A stretch of DNA of 30,212 bases from a virus, in IMG/VR virus record IMGVR_UViG_3300032087_003000, positions 1 to 30,212 of that record; one strand, 5' to 3'. The position numbers were made by a program, and so were the translations under genes. Positions 1-8,487 of the stretch are shown in pieces (the first letter of the stretch is position 1; each line of letters starts with the position of its first letter). The notes below the pieces were generated by a model, which saw only the letters and a list, made by a program, of their open reading frames with translations, searched no databases and was not told the DNA's origin.

Positions 1-91
1 TGGTAATGATGTAAGAATACATCAAAGAAATGCAACCAATGGTTCTACTGATTTAGTTCAATCAGTTACAGAACAAATGAAGAATAACTTT
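1..91. repeat. Terminal direct repeat, left copy (circular overlap)
   Basis: Identical base for base to 30122-30212. A reading frame stays open across the join, so this is best read as the overlap left when a circular or circularly permuted genome is assembled as a line. A genuine short terminal redundancy cannot be excluded from sequence alone. Confidence 0.95.
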
Positions 92-121
92 CATTGGTTC
101 TTAATAAATACAAATAGATAA
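1..121 (+). CDS. 3' part of the hypothetical gene that begins at 29784
   Basis: This is the end of the rightward gene whose start is at 29784. Codons run in the frame starting at base 2. After the 91-base overlap the frame adds nine residues (HWFLINTNR) and stops with TAA at 119-121. Joined across the contig ends the product is 152 residues. No family is recognised. It lies behind an early-type promoter at 29728-29758 and is followed by an inverted repeat at 183-238. Confidence 0.8.
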   Translation, partial: GNDVRIHQRNATNGSTDLVQSVTEQMKNNFHWFLINTNR

Positions 122-182
122 AATAATTAAAAATAAATTACGATTTTTCTATACCAATTAGTAAAATCCTATATAAAATATA

Positions 183-244
183 AAGGGAGGTGTTTCCATT
201 TACTTTGTTTTTAGTTATACCAAGTTTTTACCTCCCTTCTTGGT
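183..244. terminator. Two overlapping inverted repeats; possible terminator or leader switch
   Basis: AAGGGAGGT at 183-191 is complementary to ACCTCCCTT at 230-238 (9 bp), and ACCAAG at 219-224 to CTTGGT at 239-244 (6 bp). The second stem starts inside the loop of the first, so the two probably exclude each other. Rightward there is no strong T tract. Leftward, the 9-bp stem is followed by an AT-rich, T-leaning stretch, so it could end leftward transcription that has crossed 849-258. It could also end the rightward transcript of the gene stopping at 121, or act in the leader of the gene at 258. Confidence 0.4.
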
Positions 245-257
245 TTAATAGTATTAT

Positions 258-848
258 ATGAAACTACATTATGTTTATTATGCAATCACATCTAAAGGAA
301 AACCAAAGGTTGGTTGTACAAAAAATATTAAATTTAGAATAATATTAGGTAAATACCAAGAATTAATTATATTAGAAGCACACGATAATCCTCAAATAGC
401 TGGTGATAGAGAAATAGAATTACAATTATTATATTTCGGTAAAAGAGATAGTAAAAAACATTATACCGAAACTTTAAAACTAATGGAAGATAGAGCTAGG
501 AAATCAGCTGAAACAAGGAAAAGAAATAAAACTAAAATTAAAATTACCACCGAAGATATAAAGAAAGGACATAAAACAAAAAAATTAAACTTAGAAAAAA
601 ATTCATTTATATTTCGTGGTAAAGATAATGGATACGAACCCCCCAAACCACATAAACCTCTATTAGAACGAATGTATGTTGGTGTAAATCATCAAGATGC
701 TAAATTAAATCCTGATAAAGTAAGAGATATACGAAAATATATAAAACGAGATGAATGGACAATTAGTAGTTTATCCTCTCATTATGGTGTATCATATATG
801 GCTATAAAAAAAGTAGTAAATGGAATTACATGGAAGCATGTAATTTAA
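258..848 (+). CDS. GIY-YIG-like homing endonuclease with C-terminal helix-turn-helix
   Basis: The 196-residue product begins with a degenerate GIY-YIG signature: VYY at residues 6-8, KVG at 17-19, then a basic TKNIKFR stretch. The middle is very lysine/arginine rich. Residues about 150-196 resemble the helix-turn-helix repeats of phage homing endonucleases (KLNPDKVRDIR, then HYGVSYMAIKKVVNGITWKHV-like spacing). Such proteins nick DNA to spread their own gene. It is a free-standing rightward gene whose stop codon (846-848) touches the stop of the leftward operon (849-851), as expected for an insertion at the operon's end. The weak YIG motif leaves its activity uncertain. Confidence 0.6.
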   Translation: MKLHYVYYAITSKGKPKVGCTKNIKFRIILGKYQELIILEAHDNPQIAGDREIELQLLYFGKRDSKKHYTETLKLMEDRARKSAETRKRNKTKIKITTEDIKKGHKTKKLNLEKNSFIFRGKDNGYEPPKPHKPLLERMYVGVNHQDAKLNPDKVRDIRKYIKRDEWTISSLSSHYGVSYMAIKKVVNGITWKHVI

Positions 849-1142
849 CTATTCCTCAGGTACACAATTAGGGACCATTCTACCACCTTTAGGTTTTAAC
901 CCAATAGCGATATATCCTGATTGACATGGATTTGGTTCGATTAGTTCTTCTTTTCTACTGATATCAGCAAGTTTCTGATTTACGATTGATTGTGTTGTTT
1001 TTTTCATATTTCTATTTTCCCATGTTGTATTACAGATAGCATATGCTTGGTCTTGTGGTTTACCACTACCAATCTCTACTTCCATACATGATTGTATAAA
1101 AGAATCTTTATCTTTAAATCTATTTGGTGAAGGTATAGGCAT
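849..1142 (-). CDS. Small conserved phage protein, head-associated type
   Basis: The 97-residue product starts MPIPSPNRFKDKDSFIQSCM and continues to an AYAICNTTWE motif. This pattern is common at the N terminus of phage head proteins or of small proteins beside the protease or portal. The C terminus has a second motif, PCQSGYIAIGLKPKGGRMVPNC, with two cysteines. It is the last gene of the leftward virion operon, 2 bases after the 113-residue gene. A role in the head is inferred from the family pattern only. No enzyme motif is visible. Confidence 0.6.
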   Translation of the reverse strand: MPIPSPNRFKDKDSFIQSCMEVEIGSGKPQDQAYAICNTTWENRNMKKTTQSIVNQKLADISRKEELIEPNPCQSGYIAIGLKPKGGRMVPNCVPEE

Positions 1143-1144
1143 TG

Positions 1145-1486
1145 TTATCTTACTTTATAAAATTGGTTTGCATCTAAATCTTTTATCTTATCAACGGTTC
1201 TTAACACAATAGTTCTCCACTCACCACCATCTGTTTGAGACCTCATCACCCATTGACCTTTTTGTTTATATCTTGGGTTACCACTTCTTCCACCTGTTGG
1301 GAAGCCTGTTCTCATTACTCTTCTCATACGAGAACCATCTAATTTAGTAGACCATACTCTAAGTAATTTTCTACTCTTAATTAGTTCAGTCATCTGTTGA
1401 CGAGTTAAGGTAATGGTAGGGGTTGCAAACATATGTTCTTTGTTTGCTAGTTTTTCCATTACTCTTCTGTGTTTACTCGTTAACAT
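1145..1486 (-). CDS. Hypothetical basic protein
   Basis: This is a 113-residue lysine/arginine-rich protein with no family I recognise. A Thr-rich segment (TPTITLTRQQMTELIKSRKLLRVWST) is followed by a Gly/Arg-rich stretch (FPTGGRSGNPRYKQKG) and a short beta-like end. The start at 1486 is supported by a purine-rich GGAGAG a few bases upstream, in the gap after the 58-residue membrane gene. It is co-directional with the virion operon. Confidence 0.55.
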   Translation of the reverse strand: MLTSKHRRVMEKLANKEHMFATPTITLTRQQMTELIKSRKLLRVWSTKLDGSRMRRVMRTGFPTGGRSGNPRYKQKGQWVMRSQTDGGEWRTIVLRTVDKIKDLDANQFYKVR

Positions 1487-1497
1487 TCTCTCCTATC

Positions 1498-1674
1498 CTA
1501 TTTTTTATCTTGTCCGAACCACCCTAACTTTCTGATAATCCATTTACCAACAATACCACCTATACCACCAATGATACCAAGTATTAATGCCATTGTTAAT
1601 TCGTAAAGTGTAAGTGTCCATATACTTGTAAGTGTAAATCCACTTAGAAAAGAAATCTTATTATCTAAACCCAT
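1498..1674 (-). CDS. Small membrane protein, possible holin
   Basis: This 58-residue gene starts with ATG at 1674, 5 bases after the protease stop, and ends with TAG at 1498-1500, 11 bases before the next start. The product has a short N terminus (MGLDNKISFLSGFTL), one or two hydrophobic helices (about residues 12-44, including LILGIIGGIGGIVG) and a charged tail (KWIIRKLGWFGQDKK). Size and topology fit phage holins, but many small phage membrane proteins look alike and no endolysin is adjacent. The lysis role is inference. Confidence 0.6.
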   Translation of the reverse strand: MGLDNKISFLSGFTLTSIWTLTLYELTMALILGIIGGIGGIVGKWIIRKLGWFGQDKK

Positions 1675-1679
1675 TTTAA

Positions 1680-2894
1680 TTATTGTTTTTGTGAAGAAGG
1701 TTCTCCTTCAGGATGAGTTTCACACGGCATATAATATGTTTTACCATCTACTTCGTGTGGATGTGAACCACTACAACCAATCATGGTTGCAACCTTCTCT
1801 GCTAACTCTTTAGATGGGAATAATGTCCATCTAATATCATCCATATAAATGTTCTCTCTTCTAAGAGGTTCTATTACATAATCTTCATCTGATATCTCAC
1901 CTGGATAAGTAGAACTTGGTATTGAAGGTTGAGGTGCTTTTGGTACTTGGTTTTCTTCTAACTCTCCTAATTCTCTTAACTTGTTTCTACTCCAACCAAG
2001 AGCGGCTAACCCTCCCCAAAGTAAATACGATATCGTTGAACAAGCTTTACTATCATTCTGATTTTTTCTATACATATCTTCTGCACGAGATAAATACGAA
2101 TACATTCTCTTGATTGTTTCTAATGAAATAGGTCTACCTTGTGCTAATTGTTGTGCTCTTATCTTGCCAACTGGTGTTGCACATTTGTTACCACTCTTCT
2201 CATTTAACTCAATACCTTTCTTAGCATTGTTCTTAACACCTTGTGGGTAATCTGAATAAGATTCTAATTCTATTCTTTTACCACCTTTGTATCTTTTATC
2301 TTCTTTTACGATTCTTCTTATTTCGTTTAATAGGTATGTAGCTTCTTCTTCAAGTATTCCATCTAATTCTACCGAACTTGCTTTTACTAAATCATGAGTA
2401 AACAAACCTTCGATTGACATCCCACGAACTTCACCAGTTTTAACATAATCATTCCAAATCTTATCATTATCAATCTTGAACATTCCTACCCATGTTCCAA
2501 CAGGTAGATTTAATCCGTAAGAGTTTGATTTATCTAATTTAGAAGTTTTAATCCATGATTCTACAAGTGTAACACCTGATACTTTATCTTCGTGTTCTAA
2601 GGTTGCTTTAGATTGATATCCTTTTTTAAGATAGTTCTGTGCTAGTTTCTCTACTGTTTCAGGTGAGAAGAATACTTCATAAGGTTTACCTTCACCATCT
2701 ACTCTGAAAATCTTTTTATTTGGAATCAATACAGGTCCTACTACAATTCTCTTTTCTGTATCTATCTTCTTGAATTGTACTTTCTCTTTATCAAACCAAA
2801 CAAAGTTACTTTCTATCGCTGGGTCCTCAACCAACGAGATAGCAAATACCTCATCCATTAATTCATCATCTATTGTAAGTTCAAATAGTTTCAT
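1680..2894 (-). CDS. XkdF-like prohead protease with C-terminal capsid-associated domain
   Basis: The 404-residue protein opens with FELTIDDELMDEVFAISLVEDPAIESNFV, the signature of the PBSX XkdF / Peptidase S78-like family that matures capsids. Candidate catalytic residues are His101 (in ATLEHED) and Ser160 (in GEVRGMSIEG). Residues about 215-310 form a second conserved block (YPQGVKNNAKKGIELN, then CATPVGK, YSYLSRAE, ISYLLWGG, ALGWSRNKL) known to me from Bacteroidetes phage protease proteins. The end carries HPHEVDGKTYYMPCETH. It is unusual that it lies after the tape measure gene, far from portal (12962-14248) and capsid (15303-16283). Confidence 0.85.
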   Translation of the reverse strand: MKLFELTIDDELMDEVFAISLVEDPAIESNFVWFDKEKVQFKKIDTEKRIVVGPVLIPNKKIFRVDGEGKPYEVFFSPETVEKLAQNYLKKGYQSKATLEHEDKVSGVTLVESWIKTSKLDKSNSYGLNLPVGTWVGMFKIDNDKIWNDYVKTGEVRGMSIEGLFTHDLVKASSVELDGILEEEATYLLNEIRRIVKEDKRYKGGKRIELESYSDYPQGVKNNAKKGIELNEKSGNKCATPVGKIRAQQLAQGRPISLETIKRMYSYLSRAEDMYRKNQNDSKACSTISYLLWGGLAALGWSRNKLRELGELEENQVPKAPQPSIPSSTYPGEISDEDYVIEPLRRENIYMDDIRWTLFPSKELAEKVATMIGCSGSHPHEVDGKTYYMPCETHPEGEPSSQKQ

Positions 2895-2927
2895 ACTTAT
2901 TTAACAATTTTAATTCAATTTATACCA

Positions 2928-4487
2928 TTATCCAAAAGATGCAGCTGAATTAGTTCTCCTATCTAATGCTTGTGTACTACTAACTTGTGTAGAAACAACA
3001 TACGCTTGTACTGGTTTCTGTGATGATTCAGCAATAGTTGCTGCAATCTGTGAACCTGTATCACCTTGTCTAACAGCAGATGTTTCTATCTGTGGTACAG
3101 GTGTTGAAGCTGCTGATGGAGCACTTCCACCTCCTCCTGCACCTCTTAGGTTTGTTCCTGGTGGTTTAGGTACTTTTTGTGATAATATCTTTTTAACATT
3201 TAATAAACCAGCAGCAATTACAACACCAGCGGCTATAGCTCCGAATGGTGGTGGATAAGTAGCAAGAGCAAGAGTTGCACCTTGATATGTGTTGATTGTT
3301 GCTTGAGCAACCGCAAGGGCCTTACCTGCTACAGTATTCTCACCAACCGCTTGAGCTACTGCTCCAAGAGCATCACCAATTACTTGTAATTTAGCTTGTT
3401 GTTCTTGTAGGTTTATTTCTTGTGATACCTTTGATGTATCTTCTTGTTGTTTAAGTGATAAACCATCAAATTTCTTTTGTACCTTTAATCCTTCTACACC
3501 TTGTATTCCTTTTGCTTTTATTGTAGATACAACTGTGTTCTTATCGTATTGTTGTTTTATCTTTAGTAAATCACCATAGTATTCACTTTCTAATGCAGTA
3601 AAATCTGTATATCCAGCTTGTTTAAGAATCTTTAATTCTTCATTGAACCTCATCTCTCTTTCTTTCAGTGCTCTATCTCTTTCTGAAAGTAAAGATAACT
3701 CAGCTTCTAATTGAATACGAGAAGCTTGTTCTCTGATTCTTGCAATCTCATCTGCTTCTCTTTGAGCGGCATCAATTCTTTTCTGTGATTCTTCTTCAGC
3801 AACCTTTGTTAATTCTTCTTGTCTTGCTTGTTCTTCTTCGTAAGATTTCTGTAATACCTCTGATGAGTTTCTACTTGCTTCCTCTATCTTATCATTACTA
3901 ATACCTAAGAATTTAGCAAATCTATTGAATCCATTACCAACTAATTCTAATAAATCAGCAAACTTTTCAAAGATTGGTAAAGCAACTTTTTCGATTACTG
4001 CAAATACAGGTCCTAATATCTTACCAAATGCTGCAGATATTCTGTTTAAAGTTTCTTGACCTTCTGATGTTTTGGTTAACGATTCTCTCATCGCGAGGAA
4101 TGCTCCCGCGATTGCAGTTACAACTGCAATGATTGGGTTAGCCATAAACACTTTCATTGTTCCTCTTAACCCATCGAGAGAACCACCAACAAGCCCGATT
4201 ACACCTGGTTGTTCAGCTAATGCTTCTGTGAATCTACGAGATGCTATTTCTACATCCTCTTGTCTATCTCGTAGTTCTTTAATTTCTTTTTGTAATACCT
4301 TAAACTTCTTTGCATCTTTGACAGGGTCTAACTTACCTAAAGCATCTTCTGTTTCACCAATCGCTTGATTAAGTGTATCGAAGTTACCAACAGAGGTTTG
4401 TACTGCTCTATTTAAAACATCAACATCTTGTACACCTCGTGTATCTACATCAATTACTGCATTATATGTTACGGTATTCTCTGCCAT
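2928..4487 (-). CDS. Tail tape measure protein
   Basis: A 519-residue protein with a helical N terminus, a hydrophobic segment near residues 95-170 (FMANPIIAVVTAIAGAFLAM and a second FGKILGPVFAVIEKVALPIF), a long Glu/Lys/Arg coiled coil at about 205-370, and a second hydrophobic region (AQAVGENTVAGKALAVAQAT, GAIAAGVVIAAGLLNVKKIL) before a Gly/Ser/Pro-rich end. The AQATINTYQGATLALATYPPP segment is typical of tape measure proteins of Bacteroidetes siphoviruses. The protein sets tail length and is ejected at infection. At 519 residues it predicts a short tail. The start overlaps the preceding stop (TAATG). Confidence 0.85.
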   Translation of the reverse strand: MAENTVTYNAVIDVDTRGVQDVDVLNRAVQTSVGNFDTLNQAIGETEDALGKLDPVKDAKKFKVLQKEIKELRDRQEDVEIASRRFTEALAEQPGVIGLVGGSLDGLRGTMKVFMANPIIAVVTAIAGAFLAMRESLTKTSEGQETLNRISAAFGKILGPVFAVIEKVALPIFEKFADLLELVGNGFNRFAKFLGISNDKIEEASRNSSEVLQKSYEEEQARQEELTKVAEEESQKRIDAAQREADEIARIREQASRIQLEAELSLLSERDRALKEREMRFNEELKILKQAGYTDFTALESEYYGDLLKIKQQYDKNTVVSTIKAKGIQGVEGLKVQKKFDGLSLKQQEDTSKVSQEINLQEQQAKLQVIGDALGAVAQAVGENTVAGKALAVAQATINTYQGATLALATYPPPFGAIAAGVVIAAGLLNVKKILSQKVPKPPGTNLRGAGGGGSAPSAASTPVPQIETSAVRQGDTGSQIAATIAESSQKPVQAYVVSTQVSSTQALDRRTNSAASFG

Positions 4488-4621
4488 TACATTCTTTTAA
4501 ATAAGTTTTTTACTCCAGTCCAAGAGTTAGGTATTTGGTATTTACCTTTTGCTATATCTACATCTTTTGAAAGTTTGTAGAAATCTCCTTCTTGTAGTAA
4601 ATCTATTATATTCTTTAACAT
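4487..4621 (-). CDS. Small hypothetical protein upstream of tape measure
   Basis: This 44-residue frame starts with ATG at 4621, and its TAA overlaps the tape measure start by one base. The sequence MLKNIIDLLQEGDFYKLSKD then KYQIPNSWTGVKNLFKRM looks like a folded helical peptide. The tight overlap argues for a real gene. The position just before the tape measure is where tail-assembly factors often lie, but nothing specific is recognised. A late-type promoter motif (4625-4635) ends only 3 bases before the ATG, so this gene may need transcripts from further upstream. Confidence 0.5.
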   Translation of the reverse strand: MLKNIIDLLQEGDFYKLSKDVDIAKGKYQIPNSWTGVKNLFKRM

Positions 4622-4624
4622 ACT

Positions 4625-4635
4625 ATTATAACAAA
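4625..4635 (-). promoter_or_regulatory. Late-type promoter motif TTTGTTATAAT (tape measure block)
   Basis: Read leftward, the sequence is TTTGTTATAAT, an exact extended -10 (TGnTATAAT). It sits in the 25-bp gap before the tape measure block and is one of ten leftward copies in the window. Confidence 0.5.
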
Positions 4636-4646
4636 TTGTTTCGTAT

Positions 4647-5171
4647 CTATTGGTTATCTAATGTATCATCAATTATAGGTCCTAATAATTGTAATTTACA
4701 TTCACCTGTTTTTAAATTGTATTCATTGATTGCTCTTAAATGATAGTGATTACCTCTAAAGAATACTATATCATTTAAATTCATTTCTACATAATCAGCA
4801 AATGGAATAACTGCTGAACCTTCAATCAATCTTGTTTTTGGGTCATACAATAAACTTACATACTTACTCCAATATGTTGAGTAAATAGAATTAGTTGGTA
4901 ATGAACCTAAAGATGGTGTTTCATTATAAAATAAAAGTGAATCAGAATCAGATGCAGGAACTTCTTGTCCACTACCTGTTGAATAATGGTCAAAATAAGG
5001 ATAAACTGTTTTTCCATAAGTATTTGCACTAAAAGAAGATTGTTTACCACTAAAATTATATTGTGTTGTTTCTAACTGACCATTATAGAAGAATAAACGA
5101 GGTCTAACTTGAGCAGGGTCAAATTCCGCGTTTGCTATAAAGGTTGGTATCCACATTTTTTGTTTTGCCAT
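4647..5171 (-). CDS. Tail-tip protein, small C-terminal-type component
   Basis: A 174-residue beta-rich protein. The end (YVEMNLNDIVFFRGNHYHLR, then NLKTGECKLQLLGPII) resembles the C-terminal part of the large tail-tip proteins of Bacteroidetes phages. The beginning (MWIPTFIANAEFDPAQVRPR) looks like the start of that same domain. It follows the 692-residue tail-tip gene by 14 bases in the same direction, so the two probably act as one unit encoded by two genes. There is no enzyme motif. Confidence 0.6.
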   Translation of the reverse strand: MAKQKMWIPTFIANAEFDPAQVRPRLFFYNGQLETTQYNFSGKQSSFSANTYGKTVYPYFDHYSTGSGQEVPASDSDSLLFYNETPSLGSLPTNSIYSTYWSKYVSLLYDPKTRLIEGSAVIPFADYVEMNLNDIVFFRGNHYHLRAINEYNLKTGECKLQLLGPIIDDTLDNQ

Positions 5172-5185
5172 AATAATTTATTTTT

Positions 5186-7264
5186 TTAAGATGTTGGACC
5201 TCCTCCTCCACTACATGAACCAGGATTACTTATTAATTCACCTGTGAATGTATTAAATACATAGTAATCAGATGATAAGTTATGTTTAAAGTAGAAGTAT
5301 CCAATTACAGGATTGTTACCCAATGAATCATAATAAACAATATCACCAACACCAGGAGCAATTGGGTCAGAAGAATAAAAGGTTGTATATCCTGATGTAC
5401 ATACACCTGATATACTATTAGATACCGCTCCTTGAAATGCAGTTAATCTCGTTACTGCAGAACCCTCTACACCACTTCCAGCAACATATCTCAGAGGAGA
5501 TGTACCAAAACCACTCTTTACTTCTAACTTACCCTCAGAGAAGAAATTTTGAGTATCTCTAAAATAAGATTTACCATATTCTCTGTTATTTTCTTTATTA
5601 AAGTTTTGTGCTAAATAATCTAAATCAAGAGTATCACCAAACTCTACTTCTCTTACACCTAAGTTGTTTGCTGGAGTAACAGAAATTCTTTTATCCAAAT
5701 CCATGTATTTATCAAAGTTTTTAACCTTACCTTGTTTATACCAATTGTTAAATGTTTCAATAATAAAATGTCTTGGTTTAGTTTTACTTGGATATATTTG
5801 TAAATTAAATTTCTTTTGTATCGATGCAATAAAATCTAAACAAGTAATACCATTTGTACCATAAGGCATATTTGATGGAATATCTATTACAGATAATTCT
5901 CCAAGTTGATTTATTGTTTTTACTTTAAATCTTGATTCAGTATTACCCTCCGGTCCAAGAATAACTGATACTGTACCTGTTCCTTTTGTATCATAAGAAA
6001 TACCAAAGGTATAAGCTGAACCTGAATAAAATACTAAATTTGGAATTTCTTGTGTAAGAGTATATTCTTTATCTCCACTACCATTTAAAAAATCTTGTCT
6101 AATTACATCATTTATATAATCTAATGCGTATCCACCCATATCACCTGTATCTCTCCAAAAATACAATTCAGGATAAGCTGTATTAGTACCCGTTACTTTT
6201 AAATTTAATGTAATTTCTGCATCTGAGTTCGATGCTCCAACTTGTGAATCTCCCCAAAATGGAGTATAAGTTCCTAATGAATCTGTAATAGAAACAGATG
6301 GGTCATAATATACATTTGTAAAATCTAATGATTGAGTTGCTCCGTTAACAAGAGTTTGAGGAGTAGATGAACCACTAACAGGTCCAACTTCTATCTGTCC
6401 ATAAGTTTCTAAATCAACACCATTTATAATTGGATATGTTAAACCTCTATCACATAACATGAAACAATTATCAAATTTAGATTCTGATAGAAATGTTGAT
6501 TCATAGGTATATCCTAATGTATCAAAGATAGCATCTATAACTAAATCTAAACGGATTGCTGGTTTAAAGTTTTGTGGTCTAATTTCTCCACCTTCTGGTG
6601 TATTAAGTGCTCCTGTTCTATTATCTATACCAAACATATTTTTTGGTAGTTCTGATTGATAAGCTAATTGTTTACCACCATCGTTTAAACAATAAACAAT
6701 TTCTCCACCTAAATTATGACCATCTACTGATGAGGTAAAGATTGAATTTCCTGGCCATTCACTATTCGCTAGACCTGTATAAGATGAACCACTCCAAGAG
6801 TTTGCAATACAACCTGCAGAAAATACATGATTGTAATTTTCTAATTCAGATATCTCACCAAGTGTTATGTTTTGTAAATCTTTCTTAAATGAAGATAATA
6901 AACCATACAAAGAAACTTCGTAAGATTCAATATATTTGTTTTCTTTTAAATTAACTTTATCTAATTGGATATATCCTTGTGATACATAAAATCCATCTAA
7001 ATCAAACTGAGCAATTACCTTTTCGTTTGTTTTAAACAAATAAGGTTCATCAATTGATATATCATAAACATGCTGAAAGAATTCGTTGTTCTTCTTTGTA
7101 CCAGGTATTGTTAACTGACGAGTAAAATCAGAAGGTAATTTACCTATATCGAATAAACCTGTTACATTATTGGAAAGATAGATTGTTTCATCTTGAAATA
7201 AATCTAATTCTACACCTCTTGCAATAAGTTTAAATACCTTATCTCTTCCACTTGTAATTGCCAT
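5186..7264 (-). CDS. Large tail-tip / baseplate hub-type protein
   Basis: A 692-residue protein beginning MAITSGRDKVFKLIARGVEL, followed by YLSNNVTGLFDIGKLPSDFT and FTRQLTIPGTKKNNEFF. I recognise this N terminus from large tail proteins encoded just before the tape measure in Bacteroidetes siphoviruses. The middle is beta-rich and Gly/Ser/Thr-rich. A conserved-looking FDKYMDLDKRISVTPAN segment lies near residues 518-534. The end is a glycine-rich linker (SCSGGGGPTS) directly before the 174-residue partner gene. It probably forms the tail-tip ring with the 391-residue protein upstream. Confidence 0.65.
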   Translation of the reverse strand: MAITSGRDKVFKLIARGVELDLFQDETIYLSNNVTGLFDIGKLPSDFTRQLTIPGTKKNNEFFQHVYDISIDEPYLFKTNEKVIAQFDLDGFYVSQGYIQLDKVNLKENKYIESYEVSLYGLLSSFKKDLQNITLGEISELENYNHVFSAGCIANSWSGSSYTGLANSEWPGNSIFTSSVDGHNLGGEIVYCLNDGGKQLAYQSELPKNMFGIDNRTGALNTPEGGEIRPQNFKPAIRLDLVIDAIFDTLGYTYESTFLSESKFDNCFMLCDRGLTYPIINGVDLETYGQIEVGPVSGSSTPQTLVNGATQSLDFTNVYYDPSVSITDSLGTYTPFWGDSQVGASNSDAEITLNLKVTGTNTAYPELYFWRDTGDMGGYALDYINDVIRQDFLNGSGDKEYTLTQEIPNLVFYSGSAYTFGISYDTKGTGTVSVILGPEGNTESRFKVKTINQLGELSVIDIPSNMPYGTNGITCLDFIASIQKKFNLQIYPSKTKPRHFIIETFNNWYKQGKVKNFDKYMDLDKRISVTPANNLGVREVEFGDTLDLDYLAQNFNKENNREYGKSYFRDTQNFFSEGKLEVKSGFGTSPLRYVAGSGVEGSAVTRLTAFQGAVSNSISGVCTSGYTTFYSSDPIAPGVGDIVYYDSLGNNPVIGYFYFKHNLSSDYYVFNTFTGELISNPGSCSGGGGPTS

Positions 7265-7265
7265 A

Positions 7266-8441
7266 TTAGAAAATTAGTTTATATCCTTGTCCTTGTGTGA
7301 AATCAAATGAGTACTGAATTAGTTTATCTACAACATGAGTTTTAATATTAAATCTTGTACTATCAATTGATAACGGTCTTACTGATTCGTTTGTTTCATC
7401 ATATACCCAATATATTTCATCACTTACCATAAGTTGTTTAAATATATCGTTGTAATCCTCACTCACATAATCTGTATTCACTTGTAATCTTAAAGTGGAA
7501 TCAGTAATATAATTTTGTATAGAACTCTCGTAGGATTGATATGAGAGGGTTCTACTACTCCAAGAACCAATCTGTGGTTGATATCTACTTCTCTGTGTGT
7601 TAAATGTTTCAGTACTAACTAAATTAAAATTGAAATAATCGAACTGGCCGTATCTGTTTTTCCATTTAATTCTAACATTAGGATATTTCTTTGTACATTC
7701 ATAAGTAAATGTTATAGGAGAACCTAAATCAGTTACACCATTCTGTGCTTGTATTGTAAATGTACCATTAGAACCACTTAAAGGAAAATCACTTTCTTGA
7801 TTACCAATTGGAAAATCAGCAATCTGTGTTTGTGTTGTTCCTGTTGTAGTTGGTAAAGTATAATATCCTGTACCACTATCATCTACATACTTAATTCTAT
7901 CAGGTATAGTTTCTGCTCCATTACTTCCAATCCATACACCCATTCTACCACCATTAGAATCAAAATAAGATTGAGATACAGGTCCATCAGTCATGATAGG
8001 CCAGTAATCTGATTTATTTTGTATTTCTTGTGTGATTGTTTCTTGAAAAAGTGAATAACCATCAATAGCTTTGTAAGTAGAACTCTTTACATGAGAACCT
8101 GTAAAGAATGAACTTGATGGAGATGTTTTATATTGTACATAAGAATCGATTGCGAAGTATTTAACAGAAGAACTCTCTGCGGCCAATAAATCAGTAAAGG
8201 TAGAAGTTAAAACTCGTGATACATCAAATATACCGGTTTTAGATTCGTTAGGAAATTTTACTAATGTATAATCAGCTGAAGAACCGCTATTTGTTTCACT
8301 ACCTGAGAAGTAGTATAATTCTGCAACATATTGTACAGAAGATGAAGTTAGTACTTCTGCAGAAGATTCACTTACCGCAAATACAACTGGTGATTGCGAA
8401 AGTGATACATTTGCTGGATTTTGTATAATAGATATAGCCAT
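7266..8441 (-). CDS. Tail-tip / distal tail structural protein
   Basis: A 391-residue protein, Ser/Thr/Tyr rich and predicted mostly beta. The segment YECTKKYPNVRIKWKNRYGQ followed by FDYFNFNLVSTETF is a pattern I associate with tail proteins next to the tape measure block in Bacteroidetes phages. It is first in a three-gene tail-tip run (7266-8441, 5186-7264, 4647-5171) with only 1 and 14 bases between genes, behind a late-type promoter at 8456-8466. The exact position in the tail is inferred. Confidence 0.6.
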   Translation of the reverse strand: MAISIIQNPANVSLSQSPVVFAVSESSAEVLTSSSVQYVAELYYFSGSETNSGSSADYTLVKFPNESKTGIFDVSRVLTSTFTDLLAAESSSVKYFAIDSYVQYKTSPSSSFFTGSHVKSSTYKAIDGYSLFQETITQEIQNKSDYWPIMTDGPVSQSYFDSNGGRMGVWIGSNGAETIPDRIKYVDDSGTGYYTLPTTTGTTQTQIADFPIGNQESDFPLSGSNGTFTIQAQNGVTDLGSPITFTYECTKKYPNVRIKWKNRYGQFDYFNFNLVSTETFNTQRSRYQPQIGSWSSRTLSYQSYESSIQNYITDSTLRLQVNTDYVSEDYNDIFKQLMVSDEIYWVYDETNESVRPLSIDSTRFNIKTHVVDKLIQYSFDFTQGQGYKLIF

Positions 8442-8455
8442 CTAATCTTTTTTCT

Positions 8456-8466
8456 AATATAACAAA
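8456..8466 (-). promoter_or_regulatory. Late-type promoter motif TTTGTTATATT (tail-tip block)
   Basis: Leftward motif in the 46-bp gap before the tail-tip genes, 14 bases upstream of the ATG at 8441. It is one of ten copies. Confidence 0.5.
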
Positions 8467-8487
8467 AAAGAAATGGTATATATTGGA

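Noticed and set aside
2895-2927. An eleventh late promoter motif before the protease gene
   Set aside because: ATTGTTAAATA occurs leftward at about 2899-2909 but lacks the TTATA core of the other copies, so I did not count it.
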